From: Cliona cf. orientalis
Taxonomy: Eukaryota; Porifera; Demospongiae; Clionaida; Clionaidae
Reading direction: 5' to 3'
DNA: 64,000 bases
Assembly (NCBI GenBank): GCA_963930775.1
Contig: OZ005690.1
Coordinates: 7,486,225 to 7,550,224 of the forward strand
Part shown: one piece after another, positions 1-15,000 of the stretch
How positions within the stretch are numbered: position 1 is the stretch's first letter
Layout of the letters: each line of letters starts with the position of its first letter
The notes under the pieces: model-generated
Told to the model about the DNA's origin: nothing
Seen by the model: the letters and a program-made list of their open reading frames with translations, nothing else
The model's database searches: none
Program-made: the position numbers and the translations under genes

Positions 1-3000
1 TCAGTATGCAATACAGATGATGTACATACACATATGAATAATAAACATAGGTACCTCGACAGTTATTGTTGGAGTCAAGATTGAAATGGTCAGTACAAGT
101 GAGAGAGTAAGAACCGTTACCAGTTGGTAAGCATAACTGATCAGCAGACACATGGAAATGTGTACATCCATTAGATCCTACGTGAAACAAAAATAGAAAG
201 AGCCATAACACATATACGTACATACATGTAATACTACATGTATATGTATGTACCAATGTCCCTCCCACCCCTATGCCTCCCTTGCGCATAAGCACCCCTA
301 CATGTACACTTTCAGCTCGAGTTCCTATGATTACTACTATATGTACAGTATACACTGTACATGAACATGTACAGTGCAACCTCGATTATCCGGACCCCTT
401 TGTCCACCGGCCGATCGCTGCCATACCGGATAAGTGAAATGTCCAGATAACTGAAATGCCTACATTTCTCGCCTGGTTTATGATACCTAGCCTATAAACT
501 ATACCTATACAGTATGATCAAGAGTCCATAGCTCATCGCTCAATCTATAACCACACCCACAAAAGATCATCGGTCACGCCTTCTGCGCATGCGTGGTAAT
601 GTATTTTTAGGTCTCGGGCTAGTCCGGATAATCGAGGTTCCGGATAAACGAGGTCCAGATAATCGAGGTTGCACTGTACATATACAAACCAAACCTAAGT
701 CACTCCTACACTGACTATAAGAGGTACGTATCATATTATAAATGTATGTGTATAATACCATAGATTAATTTATGATCATACACTGTACGTACACCGTAGT
801 GTCCCGGATAAGTGCCCATTATAGAGATTGATACCTAGCCTATAAACTATACCTATACAGTATGATCATGGCCAGCAGTGTTCAGAAAAGTACTTTGGTC
901 GGTCAATTTTGGCCAAGGCAAGCCTGTAGAGTCCATAGCTCATCGCTCAATCTATAACCACACCCACAAAAGATCATCGGTCACGCCTTCTGCGCATGCG
1001 TGGTAATGTATTTTTAGGTCTTGGGCTAGTCTGGATAATCGAGGTTCCGGATAAACGAGGTCCAGATAATCGAGGTTGCACTGTACATATACAAACCAAA
1101 CCTAAGTCACTCCTACACTGACTATAAGAGGTACGTGTCATATTATAAATGTATGTGTATAATACCATAGATTAATTTATGATCATACACTGTACGTACA
1201 CCGTAGTGTCCCGGATAAGTGCCCATAGGGGCTTAAACATACATGTAACTCGCAATTTCGGCCCGCATGGGCACTTACCCAGGATATATGTGACAGGATA
1301 TGAGAAAAGGGACCACTTCGCGCATTTACCGAATTTTCATTTTAAAACGCTAATATCTCTGGAACCATAGCAGCTATGAACTTCAAACCTGGCATGAATA
1401 TTCTTACATCATCCTGCTACACTCGCTGCAAATCGCGAGCCCCGCCCACATCCGGTGTGGGCGGGGCGAGCGGCCGCGTCGATCTCGTTCGAAAATCGCC
1501 ATTTTATGCCTCACTTTGGCGGCTCACCGCTCGGGACAGGAGGCTTGCTGCAGCTTCTAACGTTGGATCTGTGAAGTAGAAGGCCCAAACTGCTTACAAA
1601 CAAAGTGGGAAGCCTGGGGCTCTTGAGACCTTGAAATGGTGACAGTTTGAAAATTGGCAAAAAAACGCGTTTTGCGCGAAGTGGTCCCTTTTCTCATATC
1701 CTACCACATATGTACATATAGAAGCTGCTACATTGGCCGCTTGAAATGCAGCATATGGGTGCTTACCCGGGACACCACAGTAATTATTACGTAGTTCATC
1801 ACCTTTCTCATCAAACAGACCAGAGAAAGTGCAGAGATTGTGCACCAATGTGGCATTATTGGTCAGTAATGGTCGTTAAAATACTGGCTATGTAGCTATA
1901 GTAGTTTAGCTTCTTCAAGTTAGCTGAACTACTATGGCTACATTCAATTCTCAATCACTTTATTAACCCTTGACGTATGCACGAGGGTTACGGTAGTCGT
2001 TCTGCGTGTAAGTGAATGAGTGTGTGTGTCTGTTACCGCGCTAGCTACTACATACCTGTTTTATACGTTGAAAACAAGATGCTATTAGGCTTTTCGTCGT
2101 AGGTACAATATATGCATTGTGTGGATTTCATCGAAAATGCTTTGTTCAAAAGCTTTGGCGACATTTTCTGACCACCACGGCCTTCCTCGCTTCTTGTCGA
2201 GCTCTCACTTGATGAAAGAGACAGTAACCGGTTCATTTCAAGAAGATTAGTGTGTAGCTCAAGCGATAGTTCTTGTAACTCGACTGACTCATCACTATTC
2301 ACAGTAGGCTATCAACTACGCTTCTTGGCTTTACTTTGTACTAGATCTGCTGATCTGGCATGCACCTGGTACTATTACGTAATACCATGCAATCAGTAAT
2401 GCATTCTTGTGGTTATAGTTACTCTCTACAACACTGCTAACAGCAACAGTGTTGCAGGCTTAGCTTGCAAATTTGCAACATGTAGTCACTACTGCAATAA
2501 ATCTCCGAAATCGGATATCCTAATTAGATTATCGGCGTGCGTGGTTATGACACAACGCGCATAATATTACATAACGATTTCGATAATAATATATGCGGAT
2601 GGGAGGGGCTGGGTTTCACATATCTCACAGCGCCGAGGGTTTAGCACCAATGGTGTTCATTCAAGCAGCAAGTGCCATTGCAAGCTGGACAACACAGGTA
2701 TCACAGTATCAAGGTTTTAGCCACGTCCCTTTATTTGAGAAATGTAGAAACCATGTGGGCACATGTATATTTGGATATACATACATGTAACTCATCTAGG
2801 GGCATCTCACTATCGTAATTAAACCTGTCCTTAAGGTAGGTTCTATGTATAATAAAAAAAATCTGCAAGATAGCACTAACATTGCACTATCACAGTCTGT
2901 CCTACCTGGATCTGCTGACTTGTTCACTGCTACTAGTCCATGAAGTCCACTAAGACCACGCAATAGAGGTTCTGAGGGGTGACCAGAGTTTTTGTCAGCC

Positions 3001-6000
3001 CGGCCCAATGGCACTTCTGAATTTCCACGGTCTGTCCAGTAGATATAACTTCCGTGAACTGCCAGCCCCAGAACATCAGACAAATCTGTAAAATAGAAAC
3101 ATACTAAAGTCAGGATACATGAATAAGTGGTTTCATTGCAGCACACAAGTGCAAAACTTCGCATTTTTGTTTCATTGTACACTGTACATGTACAATTGTT
3201 TGAGGTGAAAATGTTTCTACTTTCATACCACTCTGCAGTATGCATGTGCATGCATCTATTGTTTTTACATGTACATGTATATGTACGTTCACATGATTGT
3301 TTGATTAAGGGCGGCCAGATTCTATTAATACACACTGTATCAGGTTGGATCTTCACGGTGCTGTTTGACAACAATAGTGAACTGCAACTCAAATGGCTGG
3401 TTTAAGAACTACACCTAACAATTGAGGTAAAATCGAAATATAACCTACTAAACAGCTGCAGAACTAGCCTAATGCTATGATTCAGCACAAAAGAACATAG
3501 TGCAGGGCTAGCAATTGCAGCCATGCCCACTAAAATTACCGTATAGCGGGAAATTTTCGAGGGAGAAAACTTTCGCGGATCGGTAGGAAAGGAGCATTTC
3601 GCGGAGAAAATTTTCGCGGAACGTTAAAAGTGGTCACATAATGGGTGTGGCATGCCTAGAATTTCGTGGAGAAAACTTTCGCGGATGGCTGAAAAATCGC
3701 GAAATTCGTGAAAGTTTTCTCCCTCGAAAATTTCCCGCTATACGGTAAAAGGCATGCATATTCCAGTTCGGCTACATGGGGGCATACCGTATAACGGTTC
3801 CTGATACAAGTATTTTAAAATGAAAACTTGGGAATAGCCGAAATGGTCCCTTTTCTTCTGGCCAACACCCACAATAAACAATATACAGTACACCTTGGTA
3901 ATGTAGTTGCAATAACAATAAAAAAAGAAGGCTGACATTTGTATCTTGTCACTTGCCAGGCATGCTTTGTGTGAGCAGCTCAAGCAATCACCTCAAACAA
4001 AATAAAAGTACACGTACACGGGGATGTACCACAAATGTCTGTACATGTACATTTTAATTATTATGTACTGTACATGTAATTCATGAAAATTTCATTGTTA
4101 AATTTTCGTTTTGCACAAAATGACGAAAATTCTTTATTAGTTTACCCATACTAACTTATACAGCGAATATACATGCATAGCGCGCGCTTGAAGTTGACGA
4201 AATATTGTTACGCAAATATTTCTAACACAAAATTTACAAACAAAATTAACACAAATTACGGTATTGTACACATGTACAATTGTATATATACTGTATTTCT
4301 TCCAAAAATTCGGCCCTGAAAAAATTATTTCTTTCAGGCTTTGCCTAATATTTAGAGGATAAAGTGAGCACTCAGCGCCAGATGGCCGAATAATTAGAAG
4401 TACCGGACAAGCAACGCCTTCTGGTTCCTGGCTGCTTTCTGGCTGTGACTCGGCGACAGCGTCAGGTTGTGATTGATGGCGAGGTCGCCCCACAGGTCTT
4501 TTGCGATGAGAGACCGAGGTTGGCTGATAGTGCCTCAAGAACATTGGCATCACCTGCTGCTCTGGCTCCGTCTCCTGTTGCTCGGTGTTAGGCAGCTCTT
4601 TCTGAAAGAAATCTGAAATCTTTCTATGTTTGGGGCTCCTTTGCACACACGATTCCATCTTCCAAGACTTAGTGATCATACACACATACTACGAGGTGCC
4701 TGAATGTGCTATAATTAGAAACTAACTGGTGAAAAAGAATGATAACATTCACCAAAAATTAGAAACTATAGCGCGATCGAGTCCAGGGGTGCCAAATAAT
4801 TAGAAGGGCCGAATTTTTAGAAGAAATACGGTATACATGCAAGTATTCTCATTACAGTCATGCCAACATACCAAGTATTCCTAAAGGAGAATCACGTTGT
4901 CCATCATATTTGACAATCTTATTAATGTCGTCATGGGCATCAGACCAGTACACTAGTCTAGTCAATGGGTCAACAGCTATGTTAGTTGGCTGCTTGATAT
5001 CACCAACTACTCCAGGTAACACCATCCTGTCTGTACCATCCATTCGAGCTCGCTCTACTCTTGGTACATCTTTATCCAAGTCTGTCCAGTACATGTTGCT
5101 ATTAAACATGACCATACATCATTCATCATATTATTACGGTACCACTACATGCAAGTCTATCTATAGTATATACATGTAAGTAAAAGTTGCATCAATTTCA
5201 CCACCTGCTCTCACTGGAAAATTTCTATCATGCTAACTTTTTGTCCTGTGTTGAAGACTGCATAGAGCATATGGTGACCTTTACTACAACTGGTGAAAAT
5301 TTTTTCTACCAAATTTATCTGCAATACAAAGGTGGCTGGACTTGGTGAAATCCCCACAACATGGTCTTATTACTACATTCATCATCTACGTTTATTAACT
5401 TACGCATTCAACGGATCAAGAGCTAGGCCTTGCGGATGCGAGAGATCAGAATTGAACAGTACTTTCCTGGTATGGCTACTGTCAAGTCTCACAACTTCAA
5501 TTTTATCAAGTCCAGAATCAATCCAATAAAGATTACGGGCGAAATGATCAATAGCTAGTGACTCTGGACGACTGATGCTGGTGTTGATCAACACACGCTC
5601 ATCAGTACCATTGATGATGTAGGCACTCATGATTGCAGGAGGATCCACTTCTGTCCAATAAACCTGCAAAACATTAATTTACAATCATTAGCTAGGTAGA
5701 TGTACGTTGCATACATGTACGTACATCAGTACACTGAACTGATATGAATTACAAAGTTGGTTCTTAGCATTAGTTTGGTGAGTAAGGACAGAAGTGTATA
5801 GCTCACCTGACTAATGTGTTTAAAATCACATGTACATGTAAGATGTTGCTATACATACTTGGGCAACACCCGTTTAACTTCAACCCTAAATCGGAAAATG
5901 AAGATATTACCTATAATAATGATTATTGCATGAGGTTGCTTTTGATTTCTTGCTGCTACTACAGAAAATGACACATACCGTAGGTTGGGCTTCAATTGCA

Positions 6001-9000
6001 TAATTTAATTAATGATTGTGAATGAGGCTTTTCAATCACTACATTTTAACTAGTGTCATGCACGGCCTGTTTGGGGGGAACCTGAGATGAGCAGATGAGA
6101 TTCAAAAAGCCATACATGTAGATTATCCAAATTGCATGAAGCATTGATACAGACACAAACAAACTATGATAGTCATAGCTGCCATGTTAATTGCCCAACA
6201 ATTCCCTCTAGGTGAGCTGACTCAACTGTGATTGCAACTGATGACAAGCTTTATATGTGGTTAATGTTCATGGTGATCAGTCTATAATATGTACGTGTAA
6301 ATGCACGAGCGTAAATTTGCAATCCACTAAATTAGAACAGCATACACTGTATATAGGGAATGTGACCAACATACCGTATGGCAGGTAATTTTCGTGGGGG
6401 CTAATTTTTGTGGAAAATCTGAAAAGGCCCTCAAAACTAATTTTCGTGGTTTTAAATTTCGTGACAGCAAGCAGTCCAGGGGCGTGGCACTGCTACAGAA
6501 ACGATGACGTAATCGATACATGCACTCACGATCTTCTTTGTTACTAAGCCATACCTACAGAGACTTGGACAAACGGCATGAGATAGAAGAATATTAGTGT
6601 CGAAGATGCTATCAGCTGGATTACATTGGCTACTGTTGCTTGCTAATACTGGGAAGTGTTTCCCGCACTACCACGATGTTTGTGGCCACGCCCATCATCA
6701 TGGACTCGCATATCACTGTCGGCATTAATTTTCGTGGGTGAGAAAATTTCGTGACTGCCAGGTCACCACGAAAATAATGAAAATTAGCACCCCACGAAAA
6801 TTACCCCCATACATAATAGTTAGAGATTGAGTCTAAGGTCTCTACGCATTTTAAGAGACCTGAAGGCCTGAGGCTGTAGCATCCAGAGTGAAGCGAGGGT
6901 GCTACTAAGGGCTTGAGGGTCTCTTAAAAACATAGAGACCATTGGGGATGAGGTACTCCAACTGATTTAGAATAATACCGTATATGTTCTAATATAGGCG
7001 TCACCCTAATTTAGGCGCCCTTTGAGACCTGCGCAATTTTGTCGGTTCTAATTTAAGGCGCTTTTCCGGACATCAATTATTTTTAGGCGGCGCCTATCTA
7101 ATTGGAACGTATTGCCACGTGCAACTATGGCAATACGCGGTAAGCTTACCATACCATCGATTGATCTATCGAGCTAGCAGTTTAGATGTCAAATTAAGCT
7201 GTCTCCTACATTTATATGGGCACTTACCGACAGCTTTGATGTATTTCTGGAGTTAGAGACAATCGTTCTGATGGCTACGGTACCGACAACTCGAGAATGA
7301 TTCAGCAATCAGAGTAAAATTTCCAAAAAGAACTGAAACTAGAACCATATTTTGTTGTTCTCCACTATAATATTCACTGCCACTAAATAGGACCGATTAG
7401 TGATAGCACTTGTGCTCTGGCAAAACTTCCAGAACCGTTCTAATTGCAGCTCTTAGGCGCCTCCCTAATTTAGGCGCCCTTTGACCTGCTGTGAATTTTT
7501 CGGTTCTAATTGGAGGCGCCTGCGCGATCTGTAATTATTTTTTGGGGGCGCCTATATTAGAAAGTATACGGTATATCAACTGCAACCATGGTAGTTGACC
7601 TGAGGACTAGGCTACTATTGCATTGTGCATCTTTCTTTGCCCTTGGCTAAACTTGTAGGTCTCTAGGTCTCTACGAGAAACAGAGACCAATCAGATCACA
7701 GTATTTGTTACAATTATATTTTAAATGTACACAGATATATATTACCGTATAGCGGGAAATTTTCGCATGGTGCAAATTTTCGCGTTTTTCGCGGATTGGT
7801 CAGCTACCGCGAAAATAAGAACCGCGAAATTTTAAACACACGTGCGCGTATACGCATGCGCGCGTGCGACCGAGCGCGAGCCTAGCCAGGCCAGCTAGCT
7901 AGCTAGCTAGCTTGAGCGCACGCACGTGATACATGAACAACTGCACCTAGTATCTGTAGCTGTGTAAACGAGATGACTCTTTATCAGTATTGACGATAAT
8001 CACTGGACTCTCTCCCCGTCATATCGCGTGTTGTTGTTGACGTGGGTGTGGTCTTTATGGAGAGAAGACGCGAAAATTAAAACCACGAAATTTTCTTCTG
8101 GACGTGTGAATGGCGGATCCGCGAAATTTTGCACCAGCGAAAATTTCCCGCTATACGGTATATCTTATTCACGCAGTAAAGTACTGCTATGTGGGCGAGC
8201 CTGAGAAAATGTGTTTGGTGCATGCAGGCAAGCCACACTCCTCAATCCGAGCACGAGGGTACAACTTAAGCAATACATGGGATGGAATCAATTTTCAGAT
8301 GATGGGAAGTCCAAATAGCACAGCTGAGTCATTGGGATGGATGTCGGAACATTTGTCATCGGCCGAAAACATAAAATAGATTGACTACACATGTTCGTAT
8401 GCTTGATATCAACGTGGTATTGTCATGAGATCAATATGCTATACATTGTAACTCTATTCATTGCAAAACCTTTATCCTACAAATCAATTGATTGCAAGCT
8501 CTTAAATATCTTGGCAATTCACATTTAATTAGATACCCACAGTTAAAATCTGACCTACAGTAATTGTTTATGCACCTACTGACCTAAATTTCCACTGAAA
8601 AAGAAATTAATTTGGTACGGCCAATCAGAATATCATACATGCATGCATACACGTACTAGGCATCTTTCATGTACATGTGTACATACATGTATGATACATT
8701 CAAGTAGGACAAATTTAAATAGTAAAATGTACCCGATGGTCAACTTGATCATATGCAATGAAGACAGTTTCAGTCCCACGTAGATCAATAGGCACAAGCA
8801 CATCAATGTACTGGTTGATTATGTCCAGTGACATCATACGAATGTCAGTTCTGGCAACTTCAAACGAGGTAACACTATTATGAATTTGAGTGAACACAAG
8901 GTAGTTGTCAGGAACTGTGATAGAAATAATACAGATAAAATTAATGTGCATACATGTAATGTTACAATGTACATTTTGGAGATACACTGTAGTCAATGGT

Positions 9001-12000
9001 AGTACTACATGTACATGTACTACTGTACACTTCAACCAAGCACACCCTGAGTAGCATGACAAACAAGGCAATTTAAATGCATACAGTAGTAATTCAGATT
9101 GAGAGCCCAGTTTGGAACAGAACCTCCGCACAATAATCCTAACATAATAATGATGAAAAGGTATATCAGGGTTGCATACAGGATTTTTTTCTGGGGGGGG
9201 GGGGGGGGGGGGGGGGGGAGGGGCAATCTCACGGACGACTTATGTATGTATATGCGCCGCTGCCATGCGTATATACTAGTAAATAAATCACACAACAATG
9301 CTGTGATAACAAACGATTGCTTTTTGCTTGTGTATGTAATCATATTATTTGTGGTGTATATATTACATGTATATTATTATGGAATCCTGGGGGGGGGGGG
9401 GAACTCAAGCGGGGGGGGGGGGGGGGGTGTGGGGGAGATCCCAGTGCGCCCCCCCCCTCTGTATGCAACCCTGTATATCTGTATGTACATGCACATGTAG
9501 TAAATTCAACTTTTGCATTATTAACTATAGGGGAGGGAGCTTATTTGCAGGATTAATAATCAGTATTACTTACATAAACTACTACAAGATTGGTTGTCCT
9601 TGTCAAGCAGAATACCAGTGGGACAACCACACTGAACTCTAGTTCCTGCATTGTCTGGAACTGAAAAGCAAAACACCTCACAGCCACCATTATTAACTGC
9701 ACAACCATCAACTGGATCTGTGGACATACAAGAACACAAACAAGTGATCATTAAGGTTACGGGATAGTATTCGACGCGCAATTTATAAATGATTGCGCAC
9801 GGACACAATTCACGTATGTTTTAATGCGGTTTAGTCAGAAACGCGAACGAATGTCGACCATTTCCAGAAGTAAACAAAAGTCCGAATTTCTGCGTCAAGT
9901 TTTGAAGACTAGAGACTTGAACGAACTGACTTCGCTGTCGTTCACGCTAGTCCATCGATCGGAGCAGGGCCAAGTATAGCGCTTTTTCAAAAACTCTAAG
10001 ATGGTGAGTCATCAGACAAGGTTTTGTCCTGGAGGGCCGCCATTAAGCGAGTCACATGGCAGCTGAGCAGTAAGTTTTTATGTTCGCTTTCTGTTCGTGT
10101 AACTCGACAGAGTTCAAACGCTATACTTGGCCCTGAAGAGACTCGTAAGCTATCGTTTCGTTTGTATGTCAATACATAGAGACTGTTTACCTTGGCAAAA
10201 ACTGACACAGAAAATCGCAATACTTACCCGCGCTTGCAGACAGACAGTGGCAGGTTTGCTTTTCGTTTTTGTGGACCATGGGGCAGGCATCAGGAGCTAC
10301 ATGTACTTACCTGTGCCTTGACTGTGCAAAGAACGTGGACAAAAACTGGAATATAACTGTCTCATTTATTATTCATGTGAACTTTGACCATGCGTGGGTG
10401 GAACACTATCCCGTAACCTTAACATCTATACACATGTAGGCCTACTTATGTACACGTGTATAATATTAAATAAGAACTACTAACATGTACATATAAATGT
10501 ACAGTAGTACATATTGTACATGCATAATAATATGTGACCGTCTATGGGAAAACCCGCCATATGGAATTTTTTGTGAAAATTGAGTTTGATGCATCTATGA
10601 TAAGCTCTACCATAGAGCTAACTCGCGTTCAAGTCCTAGACCGATCGCGCGCTCTGTTATGGAGATACAGCGCTTTGTTTGCGATCGCGCCACACCCTCA
10701 ATAATCGAGAAATTACGGTCTAAAGGCATTGCTATGCACGCGTATGGCGTTTCCGCATACTACACGTGACCCGGAAATCAATTAAATGGACCTGGGCGGA
10801 GCCATTCAAAATGAACGTAAAGATCGAGCAAGAGTTGAATTTCGTTGTTGACGACGACAGCCGATTGTTCTTAGATGCCCAAGAAGCTAAAAAGGTGAGC
10901 AAACGTACAGTAGTTCGATGAATCTAGCTGTAGCTAGATAGAGAATTCTAATTAGCGCCCATAGCAACGGGCTCCGGGTACGGCAGCTGGGCCGACTAGG
11001 TGGGTCAAAATGAAGGCTTATTTCGCCTTTGTAACTTACGGTTAGCCTCCGTACATGATGGCAAAGGTTAGTAGAAAGGTTCTTTGACATGAATATGACA
11101 AAAACTGGACTTTGACATTTTTCAACCTGAGGTACTGAAAATGCGCATTGCGTGAATAGCGCGCGGATCCCATATGCCGGGTTTTCCCGTAGACGGTCAC
11201 ATATTATGATAAAAGCGTGTTTACATGTACGTGTATATTATGTGGCATTGTATTGTGCTACTGTCATAATGTATGTATGTCAACTGCTTATACTCCCCTA
11301 TCAATGGTGCTATCCATCATGCCTCCATGTATATCAGTTATTGATTTACATTCAGCAATAATTTACACCATACATGTACATGTACATGTACATGTATATC
11401 AATGGACCTCTACATATCACACAATGTCAAGCACTGCATCCCAAGCAAACAAAAAAACTTCACCCTAACCTTCATAATGATCATAGAAGAAGCAAAGGTC
11501 ATGAGGACTAAGATCATGGCTCTCAATCAGTGGTGTTATATGCATGTTGTCATTGCTCCCATTCATAGTACATGTATAGATTGCTCCTGGTCTGTCAATG
11601 CTCCTCAAATTTTCATTCACTTCCCTCAATTGAGTCCAGTAGAGAGTTGAATTGATGATAGCAATTTCATAGGGATTGGATTCAACATTGATTTGGGTTG
11701 GACCAGGCTACAAATAAGAAAATGTTTATGATAAAGTGCAGGATTTAATTAGTGCAAGAAAATTAGCTTTCTAGGACTTTTCATAATGTATCAGTGTGGC
11801 AATCCTTACCAGAAAATTGTGCGAAAGTGCAACTATTAATTTTTTTTTACATGTAGCTTGCGTTGTATTCGATAATAATTATTTTATATCCCCTTACATA
11901 GTTTTAGGATAGTTACATGTACATGTATTCTTAATATTGCAAAAGGTACGATATTAATCCCTTAGTGTGTACAGTGCAATATTAATTCCTTTAGAGTGTA

Positions 12001-15000
12001 CTAGTAGTATTGTGTACTTGATATAGAGGTAGAACGATATCATCAGGCAGGGCAAACCTTTGCTCATTGCATCAGCTTTACTCCTGGGTTTTTATTTGCA
12101 ATCATAGTGTTGTAATACCTTGGTTTTGAGTCATGAAGTCTACTTGAGTTTACTACCCGGCTCAGCATGGCAGGTATGCAGTCAGTTTCAAGCAAACAAA
12201 TTATCTAGCCTTGTCCCCAGGCCACTCCCACGTTTTCAGTGTTGCACACGGAAAAGAGGGAGAGCCTGAGAGACGAAATCACGTGAGCGGTATTGTGCAA
12301 TCGCTTTATACAGCAAGGTATAGAACCGTACATGAACCATACAAAACAAATCTTAAAGACGCTATCCGACCTGTACTTTGAAATCAATATTTGAGTTGAA
12401 TGCGATGTTGTAGAAGCAAAGAAACTCCAAGAGTGAGCAGAAATTTGGCGAACAGTTGGTGGCCTTGGGCACTATCGAGATAGCAAGAGAGGTAACGATG
12501 AATTAAATCACCCACTGTGACGTTATACGTCCATACTCAACTCGACTATACCTACCAACCTATAGCGACGCGAATCAGATGTCGACTCATTGGACGCTGC
12601 TTACTGCTACGGTCGTGTACAGTTCTATACCTCGCTGTACAAAGCGATTGTGCAATAGCGCTCACGTGATTTCGCCTCCCAGGCTCACCCTCTTTTCTGC
12701 GTGCAATATTGAAAACGTGGGAGTGGCCTGGGGACAAGGCTACCAATTATCAGCAGCCAGGCTGAATTTCATTATTCTTGACATCCTTGAGTACGGTATT
12801 AAAGTTTTACTTATCTCTTACATTGTTATAATGAGCTGGAGAATGGTGCAGTCATTTTAATACATGTATGGCCTTGGGCTCGAGCCTACTGCACTGCTGC
12901 AATTTAATTGATCGACTGCATTGATGGCAACCTTTACCAGTCACAGAAACAATCTATCACGTGGTGTCTGAACATGCACATTTGAGTCGTTGCTATGCAA
13001 GATCATGCACAAATAAAATAAATATCATAGTGGGTAGACTCTACAAATGTATAAATAGGGATGATACGGATATGCCATATATGTAATACATTACAAATAC
13101 CCAAATATCTCAAAACCGGTAACTTTGTGAAATTTCTGTGTCAAAATCAGAATCTACAGCAAATTATCTATCTAACAAGACCAAGATCATTCATCAAATC
13201 CATTGTACATGCCAGAACCAGATGTTCAAAAAAATGGCTATTTCTCATTCTTTCTTTCTTTCTTTCTAGTTTCTTGGGCTAGCTCAAGATTGCCTTGACC
13301 TCTCATCTTAGTTTAAGTATAAATCCATTCCATTTAGTAGCGCGCAGTGCAGTGGCACGTTAATTTTGACAGTTACATAATAGTGGGTGTGTACGGTGCA
13401 TTAACTACTGGGCATTATCTGATACGCCATTTTGTGATATAATGTGCATGCTCAGAATGTGTTGCCATGGTGAAGTCATGTGACAGCGCCCTGGTCCTCG
13501 GCGATTCCCTAGCGCATGCAGTGCTAGTATTCTAGTGCTCCGCTGGATCAATCAACGATATGAAAGCGCAAGGCTTGAGGAACGGTAAGGTGCTAGGCAT
13601 AAGCAAGCTACTCCCTAGCGCTTGCAGTGCTAGTGCTCCACTGGATAGATCATGGATATGAAGCCTGCACACGGCTCGAGGAGCGATAAAATACAGATTA
13701 GTTGCTGCCAACAATAAAACTTAGAACTTGGTTTTCTCCCTAAACGGAAGTCTCATCGCTACCGTACGTATATATCGGCCGCCTAAAGCTGCCTTCTTTG
13801 TCAGCCTCATAGGCATAGGAATGCAAGTTAACGAGGGGCGTGGTTATGAATTTTGCGCAGTTATTATGATCTTCCATCTTCCACACTGAACTTATTGACA
13901 GCAAACCATGTAAGATAAATTATACTGAGAGCAATAAAGAAATAACAGAAACAAGTACCGTAGAATCCCGCAATTACGCCCCCCCTTTGTGCATGCTAGG
14001 ATTGGGCAAAAGTGGGGAGGGGGCTTATACGCGGGATCCTAACAATTCCGTGTGACGACCATTACCGACCGCCGAATGCCACGTGGGCGCGCGATCTCTG
14101 TACTTTCTCTGGCTGTTTGGTGGGCAAAACTCGAGAAAAACGACAAAGTAAGGCATATTATGACACAAATAGCTAGTTTGCTAGCTGTAGCTACTGTTTT
14201 TATTGACTTATGGACTCCATTTTACAGTCAGGGAGGGGGGGGGCTTATACGCGAGACAAAACTACCTATGCAGGAACTTGAGCTAAAAATGCAGGGGGGC
14301 TTATGCACGAGGGGGGGCGTAATCGTGGGATTCTACGGTATAAAAACAATATAAAATTGAAGGATAAAGTAGGGATGGCAGGGTCAAAAAGTACATAAAC
14401 AGGATTTGTAGGGATAATCACATTCACTATACAGCCCTACACTTGCTTTCTGAGGGGTGCAAAAAACAGTAATATCTTCCACATGCAAGTCAAGAGTGCT
14501 TAACGAACAAGTTAGGTGCATGATAATCGAGAAAAGCAAGTGTAGGGATGTATAGTGGATGTGATTATCCCTACAAATCTTGTTTATGTACTTTTTGACC
14601 CTGCCATCCCTACTTCATCCTTCAATTTTATATTGTTTTTATACTTATTATATACACACCGCTTCCAGTTTCTTGTCGGGGCTCACTCAGGCTCACCCCG
14701 AATCACGTGTGCTTGGGATCTATAGCAACATATTACACTTAGATTCTTGGATACACACATGGGTAAATGCACCTTATACTGCATCATTATGAATAGGTAC
14801 ATTGTACATGCATATAGCACATGTGGCAACTACAACTTTTTTGGAAACATTATCAAACAACAAAATATCCCCCCCCCCCCCCCCCCCCCACCCAATTTCA
14901 AATGTGCTTTTCTTAATAACTGACTTCTGGAATAATATTTATTTTCTACCCTGGGACTGCCTCATACATACACGTACATGTATGTGCATTTAACCAAATA

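Noticed and set aside
2048-2302. 84-codon minus-strand frame, Ser/Glu-rich, as a possible LRP-like exon
   Set aside because: Neighbouring exons 10 and 11 join in phase without it, and it does not resemble EGF or YWTD sequence.
9032-9642. Overlapping plus and minus frames rich in Gly or Pro
   Set aside because: Produced by the G homopolymer runs; their composition is artificial.
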